NCBI RefSeq assembly: GCF_004363075.1
Contig: NZ_SNYN01000005.1
Span: forward strand, 62,001-126,000
DNA: 64,000 nucleotides
Direction of reading: 5' to 3'
DNA from: Actinorugispora endophytica
GTDB lineage: Bacteria; Actinomycetota; Actinomycetes; Streptosporangiales; Streptosporangiaceae
This document shows, piece by piece, positions 59,371 through 64,000 of this stretch (the stretch's first letter is position 1; each line of letters begins with the position of its first letter). A program made the position numbers and the translations under genes. Under the pieces are notes generated by a model, which was not told the DNA's origin, made no database searches, and was given only the letters and a program-made list of their open reading frames with translations.

Positions 59371-59477
59371 CCGGTCGGGGACAAGGCGGCGGGGCGGTGC
59401 GCTCCCGGCAACCACCGCGGCGGGTGACCACGGGCTCGGGGCGTGGTGCTCGATCGCGCTGGGGCCTGGACCACAGG
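59371..59477. repeat. ~100-bp dispersed repeat, copy 2
   Basis: Counterpart of 57414-57519, inside the non-coding stretch 59187-59640. That stretch has no convincing gene; it also contains a short tandem GGACCACAGGC/GGACCACAAGC motif near 59470 and 59535. Confidence 0.6.
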
Positions 59478-59640
59478 CAGTCGTTACCGCGATCGAGTGC
59501 CACGCGACCCGAGCCCGTCGGTGACCACAGGCGGGACCACAAGCGGTGTGGGGTTGTCCGGCTACGTCAGTTTTTGCGTTGCCATGACTCGGCGGTTACT
59601 GCTGTGCTGGGATACCCATAACGGCCCTTAACCCCCGTGA

Positions 59641-59699
59641 GGGTTGGGCTGGGGCTCCGGACCGGGCGGCAGCCCGCAGCCGGAGCCCCAGCCCAACCC
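59641..59699. terminator. Long hairpin
   Basis: GGTTGGGCTGGGGCTCCGG pairs exactly with CCGGAGCCCCAGCCCAACC (19 bp) around about 19 bases. It forms the boundary between GC-rich DNA and the AT-rich gene that follows. Confidence 0.8.
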
Positions 59700-59786
59700 C
59701 ACGACGGCGCGAAGCGCCGGAGCCTTGATCCCATATAGCTCAACTCGGCAACAAAAAGACTATCTTTAATTACAAGAATTTGGATT

Positions 59787-60785
59787 ATGAGGAAAGTATA
59801 TTTTTGGATCGCTTTAGTGATTTCAATATCCCTCTTTTTTATAGGCGCATCAACCCCGATTGCAAGCCTGCTTCCGTTTCCTGCAGCTTGGACCTCTTGG
59901 GTTTCTAATCTATTTATAAGCATCGGAGCTTCCATTGCTATTTTTGCTCCGCTCTTTTTTCTAGAGCGAAAACTTGAAGGGAAATTGAACGAATTCGAGA
60001 AGAGTCAGAAAGAAATAAAAAGAAATCAAGGGCGCCTAGAAGGCGAAAGTCAGGCGGCTAGAGATTCCATCTCTTCCTTAACCAAAGAGGTGAAGCGGAC
60101 ACAGGAAGAGCTATCCAAGGCCGTAATCAACAAACTAGCATCGGGGCGCAAAAACGACGAAGAGCTGATTCTTTCCGTGAAGAATTCACCGGATCGCTCT
60201 ACGATAATTGAAGCAATAGCGCGCGCCCGAGAACTCAGACTCATACCAGATACCGGGTGTAGGACCACAATTCCTGCGGTAGTGGAGCTGTACGCGAGGT
60301 TCAGTCCGTCTCAAATAAGACTACACGAGGGACTTACCATTCCTATTGAAATAGACGATTCAAGACCTATTGAGAGCATAATTTGGCACGAAGGGCAAGA
60401 TGTAATTGATTTTTTAGCCGAACTTGCCCTCAAGTTACAGGATTTAGGGCTATATCCTGGCGATGCCGTTTTTGATTCAAGTGAGATATTCAGGGAGCTA
60501 AGCGATCTCCTAGGCTTGTCGCACAAGGCAGTAACTGGCTCTCATGGTCTCACTTATCCCTTGGGTGAAGTAATACAGATAGTCCAACCACAGTGGGTGA
60601 TTAACAGCAAAGGGATCATTAACTACGACGGCCCAGGAGAGTACTTTATCTCTGCAAAAAGATTCAACGAAATGGACTGGTGGAATCATGTCACGCGCAA
60701 AGGGTGGGTCGATAATATCTCCTTTGGAAAAGCATTTGACACGGCCAAACTTCTAGTCGAGCAAGGGGAAATGGAGATGGATTAG
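59787..60785 (+). CDS. AT-rich membrane-anchored coiled-coil protein, unknown
   Basis: A 332-residue protein. Two N-terminal membrane helices (VYFWIALVISISLFFIGAST and WVSNLFISIGASIAIFAPLF) are followed by a charged coiled coil at about residues 65-130 (LEGKLNEFEKSQKEIKRNQG) and a ~200-residue soluble domain (STIIEAIARARELRLIPDTG, FLAELALKLQDLGLYPGDAV, YFISAKRFNEMDWWNHVTRK). No catalytic motif is recognised. Composition is close to half A/T, with codons such as ATA, TTA and AAA that are nearly absent elsewhere, so it was acquired from a low-GC source. GGATT is the only weak ribosome site before the ATG. Confidence 0.85.
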   Translation: MRKVYFWIALVISISLFFIGASTPIASLLPFPAAWTSWVSNLFISIGASIAIFAPLFFLERKLEGKLNEFEKSQKEIKRNQGRLEGESQAARDSISSLTKEVKRTQEELSKAVINKLASGRKNDEELILSVKNSPDRSTIIEAIARARELRLIPDTGCRTTIPAVVELYARFSPSQIRLHEGLTIPIEIDDSRPIESIIWHEGQDVIDFLAELALKLQDLGLYPGDAVFDSSEIFRELSDLLGLSHKAVTGSHGLTYPLGEVIQIVQPQWVINSKGIINYDGPGEYFISAKRFNEMDWWNHVTRKGWVDNISFGKAFDTAKLLVEQGEMEMD

Positions 60786-60823
60786 TTTCCCCAGAGGAAA
60801 CCATGTCGCTATGATAGCTATTC

Positions 60824-61609
60824 ATGAATCTAAAACAAGCTCTAATAATCGGCCAAAAATTACGCAATTGGCGCGAGCATGTGGGGTGGTCTGGCCGGGA
60901 ATTGGCTCGGCGTTCGGGGGTGGCCCAGTCAACGTTGTCGCGAGTTGAGAACGGGCAGCGGGTGCGGTCTGCTGAGGTGGTTGATCAGATCATTTCGGCT
61001 TTGCCGCTCGGTGAGGAAGAGGCTGCTCGGCTACGCTCTGAGGTTCGGGCGGCGTATTCGGCGACGAATGAGCGTCGGGTTGATGCTGGGTTCTCGCTGA
61101 AGTCGGACGTGGTGCGCAGACTTGAGCGTTCGGTTTCCTCTGTGTCGGCGTTTCAATCGGCGGCCATTCCTCGGGCTCTGCGAACCGCTGAATATGCCAA
61201 GGCGGCGGGGACTCGGGACCTCGGGCTCTCCGGCTTGCTTGATGACGACAAACGGGACTTTCGGTTCGCCATCACCGAGGGGGCATTGCGCACCTGGCCC
61301 GGTGATGGGTCGGTGATGCTTGCCCAGCTCGACCACTTGGCGGCGGTTTCTCGGCGGGCGAACGTGTGGCTTGGGGTGGTGCCGTGGTCGGTTCCGCTCG
61401 GTGTGGTGCCTCCGCATGGGTTCACGCTGTACGGGGATGAGGCCGTGTCGGTGGAGACCTTCACCGCCGAGGTGACCATCAGCGATCCGGATGCCGTTGC
61501 CGCCTACCGAGACGCCTTCGCTGTGGTGGAGCGGTCGGCTGTGAGCGGGGATGAGGCTCGGGTACTGCTGGCGACGATTCGGGACGACTTCAGGAAGCTT
61601 GCCGAGTGA
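60824..61609 (+). CDS. XRE regulator with DUF5753 domain
   Basis: A 261-residue regulator: helix-turn-helix VGWSGRELARRSGVAQSTLS RVENGQR, then a DUF5753-like domain (IPRALRTAEYAKAAGTRD, RRANVWLGVVPWSVPLGVVP PHGFTLYGDEAV). Codon composition changes within the gene: the first ~20 codons are AT-rich like the preceding gene (ATAATCGGCCAAAAATTACG), then GC-rich. It follows the AT-rich gene by 38 bases on the same strand and heads the four-gene module. Confidence 0.88.
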   Translation: MNLKQALIIGQKLRNWREHVGWSGRELARRSGVAQSTLSRVENGQRVRSAEVVDQIISALPLGEEEAARLRSEVRAAYSATNERRVDAGFSLKSDVVRRLERSVSSVSAFQSAAIPRALRTAEYAKAAGTRDLGLSGLLDDDKRDFRFAITEGALRTWPGDGSVMLAQLDHLAAVSRRANVWLGVVPWSVPLGVVPPHGFTLYGDEAVSVETFTAEVTISDPDAVAAYRDAFAVVERSAVSGDEARVLLATIRDDFRKLAE

Positions 61610-61683
61610 TTCACTGTTTTCGTTGAATCACTACCTGGTCTTGGCTTACGCTCCCATCACCAAGGTGTATAGCCCTCTAGACG

Positions 61684-62091
61684 GTGGTGGTTGTGGTGGG
61701 ACAGTGGTCGCGGATGTTCCCTGGCCAGTTGACCGAAGTACGTACGGCGCGGGCCTTCACCCGTGCGGTGCTCGACGGCAATCCGATGATGGATGACGCG
61801 GTGCTCGTGGTGAGCGAGCTGGTGTCCAACGCGCTTCAGCACTCGATGAGCGGCGAGTACGGCGGGCCGTTCATCGTCGCGGTGGAGTCCAACCCCGGTT
61901 CGGTATGGGTGAGCGTGGTTGACCTGGGGGCCGAGACGACTCCCTCGCTGAGCCCCACGATGCCCGGTCCTGATCGTGAACGCGGACGGGGCCTGAGCCT
62001 GGTGGCAAGGCTGTCTAAGGAGTGGGGCACCGACCAACTCCCCGTGGGTCTGCGTGTCTGGGCCGAACTGGTTCCCGACGGGTCTTCGTGA
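61684..62091 (+). CDS. GHKL-type ATP-binding regulator
   Basis: A 135-residue small ATPase of the anti-sigma/serine kinase kind: N box LVVSELVSNALQHSM, G1 VVDLGAET and G2 RGRGLSLVARLSKEWG. It is only distantly related to the twins at 15190 and 50687. Several GTG codons (61684-61696) could start it; the first is given. It lies 74 bases after the XRE gene, in the same direction. Confidence 0.85.
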   Translation: MVVVVGQWSRMFPGQLTEVRTARAFTRAVLDGNPMMDDAVLVVSELVSNALQHSMSGEYGGPFIVAVESNPGSVWVSVVDLGAETTPSLSPTMPGPDRERGRGLSLVARLSKEWGTDQLPVGLRVWAELVPDGSS

Positions 62092-62169
62092 CCGGTCCGC
62101 GTATGCCGCGACGGCGCAGGCTGTTCAAGGCGGTCAGCTCCGCGTCCGGCGAGGTCATCGACCCTGGTT

Positions 62170-62180
62170 TGTCTAGGGGA
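62170..62180. promoter_or_regulatory. TGTCTAGGGGA site
   Basis: TGTCTAGGGGA at 62170-62180, followed by CTAAACTCC, about 50 bases before the HTH-sensor gene start. The same decamer, in either orientation, occurs three times at 63888-63983. Confidence 0.55.
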
Positions 62181-62231
62181 CTAAACTCCCGGGTAGTGCT
62201 CGCGTCGTCGGCACTGGACGGGAGGGGACGC

Positions 62232-63074
62232 ATGCCAAGCGAGTATGAGCGCATCGCGGCGATTGATGATCCGTTCGCTCTGCTCCGGGTAGCCACCGAA
62301 CGCCTCGCCGAAGCGCAGCAGGAAGTGACCGATCTGTCCCGGCTACGTCGGCGCACGATTCAGGACCTGCACGCGCAAGGCTTGTCGTACGCGCAGATCG
62401 CCAAGCAGGCCGGGTTGAGCCGAGGGCGCATCCACCAAATCCGCCATACCGGTCCGGCTCCCGAGGGCGCGTTCTTCGGATCGGGCACGGTCACCGTGGT
62501 TACTCCGCTGCGCCATGACCCGGACAAGAACCGGGCGGTCGTCTCGCTGGAAGACCTCAACACCGGCAAGCGGCTGGAAGACCTGGCGCGCAGCTTCGAC
62601 CTGACGGTCAAGGACGATCACGTCTCGGTGTCCGGCGAGATCGATTTGAACCGGGCGGGCCTGGTGGTGGTGTGCGGGCCGCGCATGTCCGAAGCCATGC
62701 GGCTCACTTACGCCAAGGACCCGGTGTTTCGTTGGGAGCGTGAAGAGGGGAAGCCGTGGCGGCTGCGGGACACCCGAACCGACACGGTGTACTACGCGGG
62801 GTCGGACGAGGCCCCGGCCAAGCCCAATGACATCGCCTATCTGGGTCGTCTGCCCCGCCCCGACGGGCAGGGCTCGGTGCTGGCGATCGCGGGTATCCAC
62901 CCGGTGGGGTCGCTCGGCGTGACGCACCTGCTCTCCACGGACATCGCGACGCTGTGGGGGCAGGTGGGCGCCAGGAACTTCTCGGTCCTGGTACGGACCG
63001 AGTACGACCCGCAGACCAACGAACCGGTCAGGACCGAGTTGGCGACGCCGCTGTACCGCCACGACCAGGACTAG
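62232..63074 (+). CDS. HTH protein with C-terminal sensor-like domain
   Basis: A 280-residue protein. Residues about 35-72 form a sigma-region-4-like helix-turn-helix (LRRRTIQDLHAQGLSYAQIA KQAGLSRGRIHQIRHTG). The remaining 200 residues form an alpha/beta domain (AGLVVVCGPRMSEAMRLTYA, DIAYLGRLPRPDGQGSVLAI AGIHPVGSLGVTHLL, FSVLVRTEYDPQTNEPVRTE) with a Rossmann-like CGP strand turn that suggests ligand sensing. GGGAGGGGACGC precedes the ATG at 62232. The PP2C gene starts 3 bases after its stop. The domain call is inference. Confidence 0.75.
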   Translation: MPSEYERIAAIDDPFALLRVATERLAEAQQEVTDLSRLRRRTIQDLHAQGLSYAQIAKQAGLSRGRIHQIRHTGPAPEGAFFGSGTVTVVTPLRHDPDKNRAVVSLEDLNTGKRLEDLARSFDLTVKDDHVSVSGEIDLNRAGLVVVCGPRMSEAMRLTYAKDPVFRWEREEGKPWRLRDTRTDTVYYAGSDEAPAKPNDIAYLGRLPRPDGQGSVLAIAGIHPVGSLGVTHLLSTDIATLWGQVGARNFSVLVRTEYDPQTNEPVRTELATPLYRHDQD

Positions 63075-63077
63075 CCG

Positions 63078-63884
63078 ATGCCGTACCGCCTCGCCACCGA
63101 CCCCGGACGTCCCGACCGCGCGAACGAGGACTTCGCGGCCGTGGGCACGGATACGGCGGTCCTGCTCGACGGGGCCGGTACGCCCCAGGGGTTCGAGTCC
63201 GGGTGCGTCCACGGGGTCGCCTGGTACACCCGGACCCTCGGCGCCCTCCTGCTCGCCGAGACCACCCCCGGCCGGTCCCTGGCCTGCGGGCTGGCCTCGG
63301 CGATCAAGACCGCCTCGTCGCTGCACGGCGACTCCTGCGACCTGGACAACCCGAACACGCCTTCGGCCACCGTGGTGGCGGTGCGCTTCACCGCGGACCG
63401 GTTGGAGTACCTCGTCCTGTCGGACTCGGTGCTCGTCCTGGACCTGGGCGGCTCCGACCCGGTGGTGGTCACCGACGGCCGCATCGGCGACGTGGGACGG
63501 GAGTCGGCGGGCCGCGACTCGGCTCCCGCCTCGGGGCCGGCGCTCCACGGGTGGGACGCTGCGCTGACCGAGCGGCGCAACGTTCCCGGCGGGTTCTGGA
63601 CGGCGGGCGCCGATCCGCACGCCGCCTGCGAAGCGCTCACCGGAAGCGTCGCGCTCGCCGACCTGGCCGGGTTGGCGATGCTCACCGACGGGGCCAGCCG
63701 GCTCACCGACACCTTCGGCCTGGCCACCTGGCGGACCATGCTCGACCTGCTGTGGGCAGACGGGCCGCACGCGCTCATCGCCCGGGTGCGCGACGCCGAA
63801 CGCGCCGATGCCGACGGCAAGCGCTGGCCTCGCTCCAAGAACCACGACGACGCGACCGCGCTCACCTGGCGGCCGACCGTCTGA
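63078..63884 (+). CDS. PP2C-type protein phosphatase
   Basis: A 268-residue PPM/PP2C phosphatase removing phosphate from Ser/Thr: RPDRANEDFA, AVLLDGAGTP (metal Asp31), TVVAVRFTADRLEYLVLSDS, AMLTDGASRL and NHDDATAL (final metal Asp). It is translationally linked to the HTH-sensor gene (3-base gap). With the ATPase (possible kinase) upstream, a partner-switching-like circuit is plausible. Its C-terminal half is duplicated at 57518. Several TGTCTAGGGG sites follow its stop. Confidence 0.9.
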   Translation: MPYRLATDPGRPDRANEDFAAVGTDTAVLLDGAGTPQGFESGCVHGVAWYTRTLGALLLAETTPGRSLACGLASAIKTASSLHGDSCDLDNPNTPSATVVAVRFTADRLEYLVLSDSVLVLDLGGSDPVVVTDGRIGDVGRESAGRDSAPASGPALHGWDAALTERRNVPGGFWTAGADPHAACEALTGSVALADLAGLAMLTDGASRLTDTFGLATWRTMLDLLWADGPHALIARVRDAERADADGKRWPRSKNHDDATALTWRPTV

Positions 63885-63887
63885 ATA

Positions 63888-63983
63888 CCCCCCTAGACAA
63901 TCGTTCGAGTCGTCTGTTACCTTCCCTGTTAATACCCCTAGACAGCTTGTCGCGTGGCGCACGGTCCGCACTGTCTAGGGGGG
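63888..63983. promoter_or_regulatory. Promoter region with three TGTCTAGGGG sites
   Basis: CCCCTAGACA at 63890-63899 and 63935-63944, and TGTCTAGGGG at 63972-63981, spaced 45 and 37 bases apart. The region is followed by GTG codons near the window edge, so it is probably the control region of a gene beyond it. The same site precedes the HTH-sensor gene. Confidence 0.6.
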
Positions 63984-64000
63984 TGAACAAGTGAGAGGTG

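Overview
The window is very GC-rich actinobacterial DNA. The gene content (class I ribonucleotide reductase under a cobalamin riboswitch, narGHJI, several WhiJ-like/DUF397/AbaA-like regulator sets, a spore-associated secreted protein) fits a filamentous, spore-forming actinomycete. Nocardiopsis or a close relative is my best guess, but no rRNA or full marker gene is present to prove it.

Region 1 (1-13.7 kb): a helical-repeat protein, a TetR repressor with two operators beside a DUF418 membrane protein, an AraC-type regulator, and the nrdAB operon. nrdA carries a 378-residue intein with a LAGLIDADG nuclease, and NrdB has the class Ic residues (Phe at the radical-Tyr position). The nrdB terminator is duplicated as a perfect 64-bp repeat around a 1.2-kb patch holding a NUDIX gene and a truncated sugar-nucleotide dehydrogenase. 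putP, a glycolipid-binding-like protein and a Uma2 protein follow.

Region 2 (13.8-28 kb): a hydrolase, the first WhiJ/DUF397/ATPase regulator set, an MMPL-transporter remnant, an SDR/DUF2867-DUF4383 pair, a glutathionyl-hydroquinone-reductase-like protein, a TetR gene divergent from a DrrAB-type ABC exporter, and a three-gene envelope-stress-like operon (coiled-coil protein, YqjE-like, DUF3618).

Region 3 (26.8-42.6 kb): narK divergent from narGHJI (respiratory nitrate reduction), a QacA-type exporter with its TetR repressor, an ECF sigma factor with its CU044_5270-type partner, an LCP cell-wall ligase and a thioredoxin.

Region 4 (43-52.5 kb): a lone DUF6493 protein, small metabolic genes, and decayed genes (DUF6879, TPR regulator, an HD-domain gene split by a repeat element), then a second, nearly identical WhiJ/DUF397/ATPase set.

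Region 5 (52.5-64 kb) is accessory DNA. It holds a compact type ISP-like restriction-modification enzyme, an antitoxin with a broken toxin, a partial PP2C copy, an HD hydrolase, a tRNA-Gly(CCC) 3' fragment flanked by integrase-arm-like repeats, a strikingly AT-rich membrane/coiled-coil gene, and a four-gene XRE / ATPase / HTH-sensor / PP2C module with shared TGTCTAGGGG sites. The last two are the best candidates for an undescribed system.

Two repeat families run through the window. One is a set of 23-27-bp-stem palindromes beginning GATCTTG, placed at gene ends. The other is a 240-380-bp MITE-like element with terminal inverted repeats and a GGGCTTTC...GAAAGCCC core, seen at six loci, one of them inside a gene. 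Frames, motifs, palindromes and repeat lengths were read directly by eye; family names rest on recognised motifs, and no database search was run.
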